DNA from: Enterobacter huaxiensis
GTDB taxonomy: Bacteria > Pseudomonadota > Gammaproteobacteria > Enterobacterales > Enterobacteriaceae
Length of the DNA: 64,000 nt
NCBI RefSeq assembly: GCF_003594935.2
Contig: NZ_CP043342.1
Coordinates: 3,720,001 to 3,784,000, forward strand
Reading direction: 5' to 3'
Shown: positions 26,267 to 35,477 of the stretch, piece after piece
Position numbering within the stretch: the first letter of the stretch is position 1
Layout of the letters: each line of letters begins with the position of its first letter
Notes under the pieces: model-generated
Databases searched by the model: none
What the model was told of the DNA's origin: nothing
The model's input: the letters and a program-made list of their open reading frames with translations, nothing else
Translations under genes and position numbers: made by a program

Positions 26267-27682
26267 TTATTTCAGCCCAAGCGCAGCCTTCATGGTGTAG
26301 AACAGATCCGTCTGGTCCGTCAGTCCAACCACGTTTGCCGCATGCGGACCGTACGCCGCAATGCGCAGCTGCGTGCCGGTATGTTCCATAGACTCTTCTT
26401 CAGAGTTGCCATAGCTCATGACCATCACCGCACCATCTTTGGTGTTCAGCGCCTGCGTCAGACCCGGCGCTTTGGTGTCTGATGGGATAATCTGGCTGGC
26501 GTGCGCATGGTCAGCGGTGACCACGACCAGGGTATTACCGTCTTTTTTCGCGAATTCCAGCGCTTTCTGCACCGCTTCGTCCAGATCGACCGTTTCACCA
26601 ATCTGGCCGCACGGATTCGCGGCATGGTCTTGTTTATCAATTGACGCACCTTCTACCTGCAGGAAGAAGCCTTTTTCGCTCTTGCTCAGCAGAGAGATAG
26701 CTTTATCCGTCATCGCCGCCAGCGTCGGAACGCTGCCATCGCGTTTCGGGTTTGGCGTACAGGTCACCGCAGGTTTGTCGATATTGCCGTGATAAGAGGC
26801 TTTCGGCCCTTCCCAGCGAACCGGCATGTTACCTTCAGAGAAGAGCCCCAGCAGCGGTTTATCCTGATTCGCTTCCGTAATGGCGGCCAGCGAGGCCGCA
26901 TCGCTCACCATCTGATAGCCCCGCGCCTGCGCCTGCTCGCGCAGCGTTTTCCCCTGCCACTCGCCCGCCGTTGCGGATTCGGCAAAGGTTTTCGCCCCGC
27001 CGCCCAGCGTCACGTCGGGACGTGCGTTCAGTAACTGCTCGGTAATCGACCCCTTGCCGCCTTTTTCCAGCGCATTGGCTGGGCATTTTTCGCTGGTGAC
27101 GGACGGACCGTAGCATTTACGGGACGTGACATGCGAAACCAGCGCGGCCGGCGTCGCGTCCTGCAGCTCGGCGGTAGAAACGTTGCCGGTTGCCAGCCCC
27201 GCCGCTTTCGCCATTTCGAGAATGGTTTGATGATCTTTTTCGTGAATATCCACGCCCAGCGCACCGTTATAGGTTTTCACGCCGGTTGACCACGCCGTTG
27301 CAGACGCGGCGGAATCCGTTACGTAATCCGGTTTTCCGGTTTTTTTGTCCAGCGCGTAATGGGTATATTGTCCCGTAAGCGGTAACGCATCAATCCCCTT
27401 AAAGAAGCCGCCCGCCCCTTCGGCATAATTTCGCGCGGCCGTAATTTCGGAATCCCCCATACCGTCGCCAATCAGCAGAATTATATTTTTTGCTGGCTTA
27501 TCATTCAGCGAAGCGCGAATAGCCGCGGTTTGATCTTCAGAAAGTCGGCGTGCGCCGCCGGGCTGGGTGATATCACCCTGCGCTGCACGATTATCCAGGA
27601 CTGCGGTATTCGTGGTATCGGCATGAGTGACGGGGGTAAATAACAGCGGGATTAATGCGATGAAAAGTGCGCTCTGTTTCAA
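26267..27682 (-). CDS. phoA: Alkaline phosphatase
   Basis: A periplasmic phosphomonoesterase that frees phosphate from organic esters under phosphate starvation. The precursor is 471 residues. The signal peptide ends near HADTTN. The metal-site Asp lies in LLIGDGMGDSEI and the nucleophile Ser124 of the precursor in VTDSAASATAWSTGVKT. Also present are EGASIDKQDHAANPC, VVTADHAHA and the C-terminal HTGTQLRIAAYGPHA. A Pho box precedes it at 27741 and psiF follows, so the local Pho regulon unit is complete. Confidence 0.98.
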   Translation of the reverse strand: MKQSALFIALIPLLFTPVTHADTTNTAVLDNRAAQGDITQPGGARRLSEDQTAAIRASLNDKPAKNIILLIGDGMGDSEITAARNYAEGAGGFFKGIDALPLTGQYTHYALDKKTGKPDYVTDSAASATAWSTGVKTYNGALGVDIHEKDHQTILEMAKAAGLATGNVSTAELQDATPAALVSHVTSRKCYGPSVTSEKCPANALEKGGKGSITEQLLNARPDVTLGGGAKTFAESATAGEWQGKTLREQAQARGYQMVSDAASLAAITEANQDKPLLGLFSEGNMPVRWEGPKASYHGNIDKPAVTCTPNPKRDGSVPTLAAMTDKAISLLSKSEKGFFLQVEGASIDKQDHAANPCGQIGETVDLDEAVQKALEFAKKDGNTLVVVTADHAHASQIIPSDTKAPGLTQALNTKDGAVMVMSYGNSEEESMEHTGTQLRIAAYGPHAANVVGLTDQTDLFYTMKAALGLK

Positions 27683-27740
27683 TTTATTTTCTCCATGTAC
27701 AAATACGTAAAAATAAAAACAGAGCGACTATAGGCAACCT

Positions 27741-27760
27741 GCATGACATTTCTATGACAA
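27741..27760 (-). promoter_or_regulatory. Pho box of phoA
   Basis: Read on the minus strand: TTGTCATAGAAATGTCATGC, two 11-base-spaced copies of the (C/T)TGTCAT core. It lies about 60 bases before the phoA ATG, at the distance expected for PhoB activation. Confidence 0.85.
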
Positions 27761-27781
27761 CCCGTCACGTCCTGTGACGGT

Positions 27782-28042
27782 TTAACTGCGCGGATGCCTT
27801 AACAGCTTCTTTACGTATTGGTGGAGCATCTCCGCGTCCTGCGCTGGCACCACTGAATCCGGCTTGGCGTTGTCCAGCGCGCCTTCGATGCTGTCGATCA
27901 GCGCTTGCTGATCCTGTTTGGCCATGTTTCTCAACAGTGCGGTAACCACAATTTCCAGCGCCTCGACCTGAGCGACCAGTTCTTTTGACTCTTCTTCCTT
28001 TTGTGCAAGCTTAACCAGCAACTCAGCAATGAGATTTTTCAT
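27782..28042 (-). CDS. iraP: Anti-adaptor protein IraP
   Basis: Binds the adaptor RssB and so protects sigma-S from ClpXP degradation, notably in phosphate starvation. The 86-residue product is collinear with E. coli IraP: MKNLIAELLVKLAQKEEESKEL forms a coiled coil, and the end is YVKKLLRHPRS. It lies upstream of phoA on the same strand. The 19-base inverted repeat CCGTCAC/GTGACGG at 27762-27780, just past its stop, could end its transcript but has no T tract. Confidence 0.93.
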   Translation of the reverse strand: MKNLIAELLVKLAQKEEESKELVAQVEALEIVVTALLRNMAKQDQQALIDSIEGALDNAKPDSVVPAQDAEMLHQYVKKLLRHPRS

Positions 28043-28241
28043 CGTGCTATTTCCTTATGGGATTTTTCCTGAAATTAGCACTCTCATTGAGTAATGCAAA
28101 GAGGAGAAAAGTATTATCTTATGCAAAAGTGACCTCGCTGCCAAAATAGAAGTATCCGGCCGTCAGCGAAACGTTTTTCTATTACTCTACAGCCACATTC
28201 CGTTATATAAAAATGTGGCTACCATAAGAATATATAATGCA

Positions 28242-29474
28242 TCAGCGGGCAGATTTTTCCGCCGCTAATTCCCTGCGTCGACGCAGGGCAAATGCCAGCT
28301 GAATAATATTCAGCAAGACCACCACTGCCGTGGCGGCAAATACCCAGCGGAAACCGGCCATCGCGGAGACAGAAGCCCCGATAAGAGGACCAGCAACGTT
28401 CCCGAGGTACATAAACGACTGGTTATAGCCAAAAATGCGCCCGGTGACCTGGTCGCTGGAGTATTTTACCAGCAGGGTTTGCACAGCCGGCAGCATGGCG
28501 CCATCGGCAAACCCGAGCAGGAAGCGCAGAACCCCAAGCTGCAGCGGCGACGTCACGAACGACATGGCAAAAAAGAGTATGACCGCAAAAATCAGCGTTG
28601 CCATCAGTATGCGTGCCGTGCCGATCCTGTCACCTAACTTTCCGAGGCGCGGCGCGGAGATGAGCGCAGATACGCCGGGCACTGCGGCAATCATGCCGCT
28701 CAGAAACGCAATATTGCTGCTGTCCGGCGCCATCGATTTAATGAACAGTGCAAGGATAGGCCCGACAGAGCCGTTACAAAGCTGGATGACCATCGTGGTC
28801 ACAAAAAGGCTGATCATCAGGCCAGGGTAAGGCAGCGTGGCAAACACCGCCCTGCCGCTCAAACGCTCGGATTTGCTGACGACAGGACGCCCGCCCTCTT
28901 TGATCAGAAATAGCGTGACCAGAAAACTGACGACCAGCAGGATCGCCGTAATCAAAAATACCGCCCGCAGACCCACGTGATCGGCGAGAAAGCCCCCCAT
29001 CAGCGGGCCACCAATAACCCCGCTGATCTGCGCCGTTGAGAGCGTGCTCAGCGCCCAGCCGCTGCGTTCGCGGGGAACCTGTGAGGCCACCAGCGCCATG
29101 GCATTGGGAATATACCCGGAGGTTAGCCCCATAATCGCGCGCAGGATAAACAGCTGCCAGACGTTTGTGGCAAAAGCCTGCAGCAGAATCGCAATCGCCA
29201 TCCCCAGCGACGCGCGCAGCAGCATCAGCTTGCGTCCTTTGCGATCCGCCAGGCTGCCCCACATTGGGGAGACAATCGCAGAGACCAGGAAGGTGACGCT
29301 GAACGTCAGGCCTGACCACATTGAGAGGGCTTCATGGGACGAAACGCCCAGCTGAGAAACGTACAGCGGCAGAAAGGGCAAGATCTGGCTGATGGCCAGT
29401 CCGGTAAAGAAGCAGCCGAACCAGACCGAGATGAGGTTTACTTTCCAGGATTCCATAACAGAATTAATCTTCAT
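28242..29474 (-). CDS. MFS drug exporter, MdtG-like
   Basis: A 12-helix major facilitator superfamily transporter, about 410 residues, closely resembling E. coli MdtG (FLPLYVSQLGV, MWSGLTFSVTFL, motif A GSLADRKGRKLMLLRA, SAPRLGKLGDRIG, LRFLLGFADGAMLPAVQTLLV). MdtG exports fosfomycin and deoxycholate; the substrate here is inferred only. Start choice: ATG at 29474 (MKINSVMESWKV) or 29456. The open frame extends 45 more codons upstream without similarity. A perfect 16-bp palindrome lies immediately before the 29474 start. E. coli K-12 lacks an MFS gene between iraP and ddlA, so this is an accessory insertion. Confidence 0.88.
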   Translation of the reverse strand: MKINSVMESWKVNLISVWFGCFFTGLAISQILPFLPLYVSQLGVSSHEALSMWSGLTFSVTFLVSAIVSPMWGSLADRKGRKLMLLRASLGMAIAILLQAFATNVWQLFILRAIMGLTSGYIPNAMALVASQVPRERSGWALSTLSTAQISGVIGGPLMGGFLADHVGLRAVFLITAILLVVSFLVTLFLIKEGGRPVVSKSERLSGRAVFATLPYPGLMISLFVTTMVIQLCNGSVGPILALFIKSMAPDSSNIAFLSGMIAAVPGVSALISAPRLGKLGDRIGTARILMATLIFAVILFFAMSFVTSPLQLGVLRFLLGFADGAMLPAVQTLLVKYSSDQVTGRIFGYNQSFMYLGNVAGPLIGASVSAMAGFRWVFAATAVVVLLNIIQLAFALRRRRELAAEKSAR

Positions 29475-29477
29475 TTT

Positions 29478-29493
29478 TAGGCGAATTCGCCTA
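29478..29493. promoter_or_regulatory. Perfect palindrome at the start of the MdtG-like gene
   Basis: TAGGCGAATTCGCCTA is perfectly symmetrical over 16 bases and ends three bases before the chosen ATG. On the RNA it could form a hairpin at the ribosome binding site; on DNA it could be a repressor operator. No clear Shine-Dalgarno lies elsewhere. Confidence 0.5.
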
Positions 29494-29625
29494 CAGATTA
29501 GCAAGTTACGTACCTTTACGGTGCGCCAGAGATGCGGCGTGGCTGACTTTGGTGTTTTATCTTCCCAGTCATCATATTTGTGAAACATGTCACAAATTAT
29601 CCATTTCAACGCGGAAGATTATGCT

Positions 29626-30309
29626 TTAGCGGCACAGACCGAAACCGCGCATTCCGAGATGAAAATGGTTGGCGTGCGCCGCGTTGTACTCCGGTCCCAG
29701 ACCGTTGCCGTAATAGCCGCAGCTTGCTGCCAGCAGCGCCTGAAGCCAGGGCTGCGTTTTTGCTGACCGCCACCCCTTCAATACGGTGATCCGCTCCCCG
29801 TTTGCCAGCCGAAACGCGCTGATATCCAGCGCCTCTGCCGTCGCATGTTCACTGCGTCGCGCATCAGGGCGATGGTAAATATTCCGGCAGGCAAAGCTGC
29901 CCACGTGCTCAATCCGGGTAAGTTCGCTTCCCATAAAGGTTTTGGTGAGCGGCCTGGCCTGCTGGCTCACAAACAGTGCGGAGCTCAGCGCCAGCGGACA
30001 GCTGGCCAAAAAACTGCTGTTCAGGCTCACGGGGCCAAAGTCACGCACCCGCACCACGTTGCTGAGCGGACACTCGCCTGCGCTATCGGCCACCGCCTGC
30101 GTGCGGATGAGCGCGCGCTGATTGGCCTGGGACAGCAAACGCTCACACGCATGAGGCGTCAGGCGGCGAAGTTTAAACTGCGTAATTTTACCGGGCGGAT
30201 CGTCAAGCGTCAGCGGGGTGAAAGGATTGTAGTAGGACGGCAGCCAGCGGTAACCCACTGTTGCGACAGCGACAATAAGGCAAACGGTCAGTACACTTTT
30301 TCCTTTCAC
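29626..30309 (-). CDS. Extensin-like C-terminal domain protein
   Basis: A 227-residue protein with an N-terminal membrane anchor (VLTVCLIVAVATVGY) and a periplasmic extensin-like C-terminal domain (PF06904 type). The domain shows HACERLL, GECPLSNVVRV, CPLAL, SEHATAEALDISAFRLANG and HANHFHLGMRGFGLCR; the clustered His and Asp residues resemble the zinc site of peptidoglycan peptidases of the D-Ala-D-Ala group. A cell-wall role is therefore inferred. It diverges from ddlA, another cell-wall gene, across about 100 bases. Confidence 0.85.
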   Translation of the reverse strand: MKGKSVLTVCLIVAVATVGYRWLPSYYNPFTPLTLDDPPGKITQFKLRRLTPHACERLLSQANQRALIRTQAVADSAGECPLSNVVRVRDFGPVSLNSSFLASCPLALSSALFVSQQARPLTKTFMGSELTRIEHVGSFACRNIYHRPDARRSEHATAEALDISAFRLANGERITVLKGWRSAKTQPWLQALLAASCGYYGNGLGPEYNAAHANHFHLGMRGFGLCR

Positions 30310-30411
30310 ACTCCCCCCTCGGCATGCTCAAAACATTATGGCAGAAGGCCGCGAAACCCGCCGGGCATCGTGGTATGTTATTGGCTTTTCGTCAGACTGG
30401 AAGAGAGTGAA

Positions 30412-31512
30412 ATGACCAAGCAGCGGGTAGGTATTGTCTTTGGGGGAAAGTCAGCAGAACACGAGGTTTCATTGCAATCGGCCAAAAATATCGTCGATGC
30501 CATTGATAAAAACCGTTTCGACGTGGTGCTGCTGGGCATTGATAAACAGGGCCAGTGGCACGTTAACGATGCAAGCCAATATCTGTTAAACGCTAACGAC
30601 CCCGCCCACATTGCGCTTAATCCTTCTGACATCAGCGTAGCGACCGTGCCAGGCCAGGTTCAGGGGCAGTTCATTGACGCCGGTAATGCACAGGCCCTGA
30701 CCCAGATTGATGTGGTGTTCCCGATCGTACACGGCACGCTGGGCGAAGACGGTTCACTGCAGGGCATGCTGCGTATGGCTAACCTGCCGTTTGTCGGCTC
30801 CGATGTGCTGGGCTCTGCAGCCTGCATGGATAAAGACGTCACCAAGCGCCTGCTGCGTGATGCCGGGCTAAATATTGCGCCGTTCGTTACGCTCACACGC
30901 GCAAACCGCGAAAAATTCACCTTCGCCCAGCTCTCAGAGAGGCTGGGTCTGCCGCTGTTCGTCAAACCGGCGAACCAGGGATCGTCCGTCGGCGTCAGCA
31001 AAGTAAACACTGAAGCACAGTTTACCGAAGCCGTGCGGCTGGCATTCGAGTTTGACCACAAGGTAGTGGTTGAGCAGGGGATCAAAGGACGTGAGATTGA
31101 GTGCGCCGTACTGGGGAATGATTTTCCGCAGGCAAGTACCTGCGGTGAAGTGGTGTTAAACAGCGATTTCTACTCTTACGACACCAAGTATATTGATGAT
31201 AAGGGCGCGCAGGTTGTGGTACCCGCCGCCCTCGATCCCGCCATCAACGACAAGATCCGTGCGATCGCCGTCGAAGCCTATCAGGCGCTCGGCTGCTTCG
31301 GTATGGCGCGCGTTGACGTGTTCCTCACGGCCGAGAACGACGTGGTGATCAACGAAATTAATACGCTGCCGGGCTTCACCAACATCAGTATGTATCCAAA
31401 GCTGTGGCAGGCAAGCGGAATCAGCTACCCTGAGCTGATCACCCGCCTGATCGAGCTGGCGCTGGAGCGTTACGCCGCTGACAGCGCCCTCAAAAGCTCC
31501 GTCAACGGTTAA
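30412..31512 (+). CDS. ddlA: D-alanine--D-alanine ligase A
   Basis: Joins two D-alanines with ATP for peptidoglycan precursors. From MTKQRVGIVFGGKSAEHEVSL it is 366 residues, the DdlA length, with ATP-grasp motifs FPIVHGTLGEDGSLQGML, KPANQGSSVGVSKV, EQGIKGREIECAVLG and the magnesium-binding VINEINTLPGFT. The reading frame stays open for 189 codons upstream across the extensin-like gene, but that part has no ligase similarity, and AGAGAG precedes the chosen ATG. yaiZ follows convergently. Confidence 0.96.
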   Translation: MTKQRVGIVFGGKSAEHEVSLQSAKNIVDAIDKNRFDVVLLGIDKQGQWHVNDASQYLLNANDPAHIALNPSDISVATVPGQVQGQFIDAGNAQALTQIDVVFPIVHGTLGEDGSLQGMLRMANLPFVGSDVLGSAACMDKDVTKRLLRDAGLNIAPFVTLTRANREKFTFAQLSERLGLPLFVKPANQGSSVGVSKVNTEAQFTEAVRLAFEFDHKVVVEQGIKGREIECAVLGNDFPQASTCGEVVLNSDFYSYDTKYIDDKGAQVVVPAALDPAINDKIRAIAVEAYQALGCFGMARVDVFLTAENDVVINEINTLPGFTNISMYPKLWQASGISYPELITRLIELALERYAADSALKSSVNG

Positions 31513-31517
31513 CCCCC

Positions 31518-31745
31518 CTACTTAGCCGCGTCCGTCTCGTCCGCTGTCGCCTCTTCCGGGCGGCGGCGGATGATAAATCCCGCCAGCCAGAAGCTAATCA
31601 CCCAGGTCACCAGGCCAACGGCATAGGTTTGCCAGCCTTTCGCTTCGAACCCCAGCAGCCCCACAACACCGTTAAGAATAAAGATCAGGCCAATAGCAAA
31701 AGCGTAGTAGTGCCAGTCACGGCGTAGTTTGGATGTGAGCTTCAT
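31518..31745 (-). CDS. yaiZ: YaiZ, DUF2754 membrane protein
   Basis: A 75-residue inner-membrane protein with two hydrophobic spans (YYAFAIGLIFILNGVVGLLG and TYAVGLVTWVISFWLAGFII) joined by FEAKGWQ, matching E. coli YaiZ (70 residues). A GGAG eight bases before the ATG supports the start. Convergent with ddlA with only five bases between the stops. Function unknown. Confidence 0.92.
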   Translation of the reverse strand: MKLTSKLRRDWHYYAFAIGLIFILNGVVGLLGFEAKGWQTYAVGLVTWVISFWLAGFIIRRRPEEATADETDAAK

Positions 31746-31991
31746 GACGACTCCGGCAGAAAAAAACTATCCTCTCACAGTTTTACGGCCAGGTCTGTGG
31801 CGAATGCGGAAATTCTGAAACGCGACGCAGTTTCACTTAAGTTTCCGAATTGTGATGTGCTGCAGAAATCGACAATCCAGGAGTAATCGCTGGGCAAAAT
31901 TACCACGATTCTGATATTGACAAATGCTATGACCTGTCACACTTCACCTGTAAGACGCGTATAAAACAGTGTGCTATTTCGGGAGGTCTTT

Positions 31992-32294
31992 ATGGCTGAT
32001 TTTACATTGTCGAAACCGATTTTTGGCGGCAAACAACCAAAAACCTCCACGGCGGGTAATATTGCCTACGCCCTGTTTGTGTTGTTCTGCTTCTGGGCAG
32101 GCTCACAGCTCCTCAACATGCTGGTTCATGCTCCCGGTGTTTATGAACACCTGATGCAGGTTCAGGATAACGGGCGCCCTCGCGTGGAGATTGGTTTCGG
32201 CGTAAGCACCCTGTTTGGTCTGGTCCCCTTCCTTGCAGGCTGTATGGTTCTGGGCGTTATCGCGTTAGTGCTTCGCCTGCGACGTCGTTTCTAA
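31992..32294 (+). CDS. yaiY: YaiY, DUF2755 membrane protein
   Basis: A 100-residue inner-membrane protein with two hydrophobic spans (AYALFVLFCFWAGSQLLNML and LFGLVPFLAGCMVLGVIALV) and the conserved loop PGVYEHLMQVQDNGRPRVEIG, as in E. coli YaiY. The MADFTLSKP start is preceded by GGGAGG. An ATG 21 bases further up is less likely. Its last four bases overlap the convergent yaiW stop. Function unknown. Confidence 0.92.
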   Translation: MADFTLSKPIFGGKQPKTSTAGNIAYALFVLFCFWAGSQLLNMLVHAPGVYEHLMQVQDNGRPRVEIGFGVSTLFGLVPFLAGCMVLGVIALVLRLRRRF

Positions 32295-33388
32295 AGCCCC
32301 ATACAGCGCGCCCGGCGGTCATCGACACGTTTTGCGAACCAGGCCGTGGTCAGATTACGCGTGATCTTCGGGCTTTCAAGCTGTATCCCCGGCAGCATGG
32401 CCTTCGGTAGCGTTTTACCGCTCTTCTGCTCTGCAAGCTTAAAGACCTGCTGATACAAATCTGTTTTCTCAAATGCCAGGCTGTCGCCCTTCTCCAGCTG
32501 GCGGCGAATCTCGTTGTTGCTCATATCCAGCTTTGTTGCCAGTTTGCGCACCGCACGCTCGGTGGTTCCTGCCTCGCTGCTGCCGTAAGCGATCAAATCG
32601 CCATCCAGCGCCAGCTTAATCCCGCTTGCGCGGCTGACGGCATTCTGGAACGCCGCGTTCCGGCTCGCATACCAGCCTGCGTTGAAGTCCGCAAAACGGT
32701 ACAGCGGCTCGCTGTAGTTTGCCGGATAGTTCAGCAGGTGATAGGTGCCAAACCATAGCCCACCGCGCAGGGAAAATACCTCCTGACGCACCGTTCCATC
32801 AATTTTCCACGGATAGCCATCGGTATGTTTTTCGGCGAACGCAATGCTGACCTGCATTGGGCCGCCGGTATGCACCGGATTAAGCGAGCCAAACAGCTTC
32901 TGCCCCATCGGCACCATGCTGATGAAATCATCGAAAATGGCGCTCAGCTGCTTCTCGGTTTTCACCGAATCCAGCCGTTCGCTGTAGCTTTTGCCGTTTG
33001 GCGAGGTGATTTTTAGCGCGGTATGGACCAGGAAAACCGGTATATGCATCGATTCGGCGCGGCGGTCGATCTCCTTCCAGGCGATCTTATTTAGCCCCGG
33101 CACGGCAGGATCTGACTGGTACATGGATTCCTGCTGCGCGACGGCCAGCACCGAGCAGATATTCTCCTCGGTGGGGGCTATCTTCTGGCTTTCAAAAGTC
33201 TTTGCCAGTGCCTCTGCCCACGCGTTGCGATCCTTCACGCTGGCGGGCATTTTTTGCCGGACAACGCTTGCGACATCCACCGGCTTTTCACCCTTTTTAA
33301 GTGGCGCAGCCCCTTTCTCAGCACAGCCCGCCAGCACAAAGGCAGCCAGTAAGGACAGCGGTAACGCGCGCGGTACGGCAAAGGTCAT
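32291..33388 (-). CDS. yaiW: Outer-membrane lipoprotein YaiW
   Basis: A 365-residue lipoprotein with a type II signal peptide (LSLLAAFVLAGC, Cys22 the lipidated residue). The body contains DUF1615 blocks: SVLAVAQQESMYQSDPAVPG, RRAESMHIPVFLVHTALKI, FGTYHLLNYPANY and RFADFNAGWYASRNAAFQ. It lies 14 bases behind sbmA; in E. coli the sbmA-yaiW pair is cotranscribed and yaiW contributes to uptake of proline-rich antimicrobial peptides. The QESMY and FNAGWYASRN motifs suggest a lysozyme-like fold, which is inference. Confidence 0.94.
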   Translation of the reverse strand: MTFAVPRALPLSLLAAFVLAGCAEKGAAPLKKGEKPVDVASVVRQKMPASVKDRNAWAEALAKTFESQKIAPTEENICSVLAVAQQESMYQSDPAVPGLNKIAWKEIDRRAESMHIPVFLVHTALKITSPNGKSYSERLDSVKTEKQLSAIFDDFISMVPMGQKLFGSLNPVHTGGPMQVSIAFAEKHTDGYPWKIDGTVRQEVFSLRGGLWFGTYHLLNYPANYSEPLYRFADFNAGWYASRNAAFQNAVSRASGIKLALDGDLIAYGSSEAGTTERAVRKLATKLDMSNNEIRRQLEKGDSLAFEKTDLYQQVFKLAEQKSGKTLPKAMLPGIQLESPKITRNLTTAWFAKRVDDRRARCMGL

Positions 33389-33402
33389 AGCAACTTCCTG
33401 TA

Positions 33403-34623
33403 TTAACTGAATGTATGGGTCACTTCCTGCAGGTCTTTGTCGTCCAGCTCACGCTCAAAGCTGCGTAAACGTTTATAGATGGACATCAGCTCGACCAGCG
33501 TGGTCCAGGAGCTGATCAGATACTGGAACGAGCCGCGAACCTGCCCAAAGACGTTGGTGATCTGCGTCATCAGACCGAGCGTAATAGTACCCGCAACAAT
33601 CGACGGGAACAGCAGGAACAACCCGAAAACGTTATCAACCTGCAGGTATAAGATACGCGCGATGTTGAAATACATGTAGTGGAAGTAGAGGCGGAAGTAG
33701 TTACGACGCACCGCGCCAAACAGTTCGCGCACGGTTGGAGGCGACGCGCGGTTGGCATCATCTTCACCGTAGACCAGCTCCTTACGGTAAGCGGCTTCCA
33801 CGCGCTGGTTTTTAAACTCCAGGCCCGGCAGTTTGATCCCCACCACTGCCAGCAGGCCCGTTCCCATCAACGACCAGACGATCGCGGCAATTACCAGACC
33901 ATACGGCAGATGACCGATAATCGGTAGCTCAGGAACGTGCGCAGAGAGGGTCACCAGCACCGGCAGGAAGGCAATCAGCGTCATAATGGCGTTGATAAAA
34001 CTGGTTCCCATGTCCTCAAGGGTAGAGGCAAAACGCATGGTGTCTTCCTGCACGCGCTGCGCAGCGCCTTCAATATGACGCAGGTGCTGCCAGTGCGCCA
34101 TATAGTGTTCGTTCATCGCGGTACGCCAGCGGAAAACGTAGTGGCTGACGAAAAAGTTATTCATCACGCCGATAACCACCGCAATAAGGGCGATGCCGAG
34201 GAAAATGCCCACTTCATGGTAGAACTGATTAATCGTCACCTTGTGCGGTGAACTGAGCGCGGTCTGGATCAGGTCGTAGAAGGGTGCATACCAGGCGTTA
34301 ACGGCCACCCCCACTTCCACCAGGAACCAGGTCACAAAGATGATCAGTGACGTACCCAAAATCGACCAATACTGCCAGCGGTGCGGTGAGTAGATAAACC
34401 AGAAAACTGCAAAGAGCCCCACGCAAACCGTGTAGTAAGCATAAAACAGCAAATAGCTCAGCGACCAGAAGCGTGCGGCGCTAATCGGCACATCGCCCGT
34501 TGCTCCCGTGATGCGCGTCAGCCACGCTCCGCCGCCAGCCTGCCAGAAAATGACAGCGATCAGCGCCCAAATAAATGCCGACAGGAAAAATGGCCCCGGC
34601 TTTGGGAAAAAAGACTTAAACAT
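33403..34623 (-). CDS. sbmA: Peptide antibiotic transporter SbmA
   Basis: An inner-membrane, proton-driven importer of microcins B17 and J25, bleomycin and proline-rich peptides. At 406 residues with about seven hydrophobic spans it equals E. coli SbmA; it begins MFKSFFPKPGPFFLSAFIWAL and shows RWRTAMNEHYMAHW and EGAAQRVQEDTMRFAS, shared with BacA and ABC transmembrane domains. It has no ATPase domain. First gene of the sbmA-yaiW pair. The upstream gap to the isochorismatase-fold gene is 115 bases. Confidence 0.97.
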   Translation of the reverse strand: MFKSFFPKPGPFFLSAFIWALIAVIFWQAGGGAWLTRITGATGDVPISAARFWSLSYLLFYAYYTVCVGLFAVFWFIYSPHRWQYWSILGTSLIIFVTWFLVEVGVAVNAWYAPFYDLIQTALSSPHKVTINQFYHEVGIFLGIALIAVVIGVMNNFFVSHYVFRWRTAMNEHYMAHWQHLRHIEGAAQRVQEDTMRFASTLEDMGTSFINAIMTLIAFLPVLVTLSAHVPELPIIGHLPYGLVIAAIVWSLMGTGLLAVVGIKLPGLEFKNQRVEAAYRKELVYGEDDANRASPPTVRELFGAVRRNYFRLYFHYMYFNIARILYLQVDNVFGLFLLFPSIVAGTITLGLMTQITNVFGQVRGSFQYLISSWTTLVELMSIYKRLRSFERELDDKDLQEVTHTFS

Positions 34624-34738
34624 TATGCTTCCTTCTTGTTGTTATGGATGTTGCTGTGCTCAACACATCACCACACGAAAATCCTGCCTGAGCCAGCCTG
34701 CCGGCTCAGGCAAAAAGGTCAGACCCGAGGGTTTATTA

Positions 34739-35272
34739 TTAGTTCGCTTTCCAGTTTTCGAGAATTGTTTCGACGCGTTTCACCGCGGGAGGATTGGCTG
34801 GGGCAATGAAGTTACGCCAGACATCGTTGTAGTGGCTAATCAGAATCTGAGCATCCGCTGCCGGACGATTACTCGTGGTGTGGGCATCCTCCGCAACGGT
34901 AATGAGGTATCCCCGGCTAACGCCGTTCTTGAACGTGGCATCAACGCAGTAATCGGTAGCGCAGCCGCAGATAACGAACTCATGGACTCCGAGATCGCGT
35001 AACAGCCCCTCAAGCGTAGTGTGGTAAAAGGCATCGCAAGCGGTTTTGGTTACGTAGAATGCATCCTTTGGCTGGCGTAGTTCAGGCAGAAGCGCAAATC
35101 CTTCGCTTCCCTCTTCCAGCCCACCCGCCTCGGTATGCTGAATGAAAATCACCGTATCGGCGGCGTGGGTGAGCTGATTGATCAGTGAGACACATTTTTC
35201 ACGTTGACGACGTGGGGTTTCAAAGACCCCATTCTGCATATCAACGACCATAACCACACGCTTCTCAGACAT
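34739..35272 (-). CDS. Isochorismatase-fold cysteine hydrolase
   Basis: A 177-residue cysteine hydrolase. The Asp is in VVMVVDMQNGVF, the Lys in VTKTACDAFYHT and the nucleophilic Cys in ICGCATDYCVDATFKNG, which is the nicotinamidase/isochorismatase pattern. The start is the ATG with GGGGAT directly before it (MSEKRVVM); upstream GTG and ATG starts would add 7-9 residues. It lies between sbmA and ampH, adjacent genes in E. coli K-12, so it is an insertion into a conserved block. Substrate unknown. Confidence 0.85.
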   Translation of the reverse strand: MSEKRVVMVVDMQNGVFETPRRQREKCVSLINQLTHAADTVIFIQHTEAGGLEEGSEGFALLPELRQPKDAFYVTKTACDAFYHTTLEGLLRDLGVHEFVICGCATDYCVDATFKNGVSRGYLITVAEDAHTTSNRPAADAQILISHYNDVWRNFIAPANPPAVKRVETILENWKAN

Positions 35273-35477
35273 ACCCATCCCCGAAAGATTGAATGACACA
35301 TGCGTCTATCATAAGCCCGATGTCACAAAATGGGAGGTGGCTCGCAAGTAAATTGTTCTTATTTACCCATGGTTACGTTTTTCTCGCTATCGTTATGCAA
35401 TTCGGGTCATTGCACGGCTCCGATTAGTAGTATAAATACCCATTACTTTCCCAATTCACTTGATGGATGTTTTTTTG

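Noticed and set aside
29845..30411. Large in-frame N-terminal extension of ddlA (189 codons)
   Set aside because: It lies antisense to the extensin-like gene, has no ligase similarity, and the MTKQRVGIVFGG start agrees with the family length.
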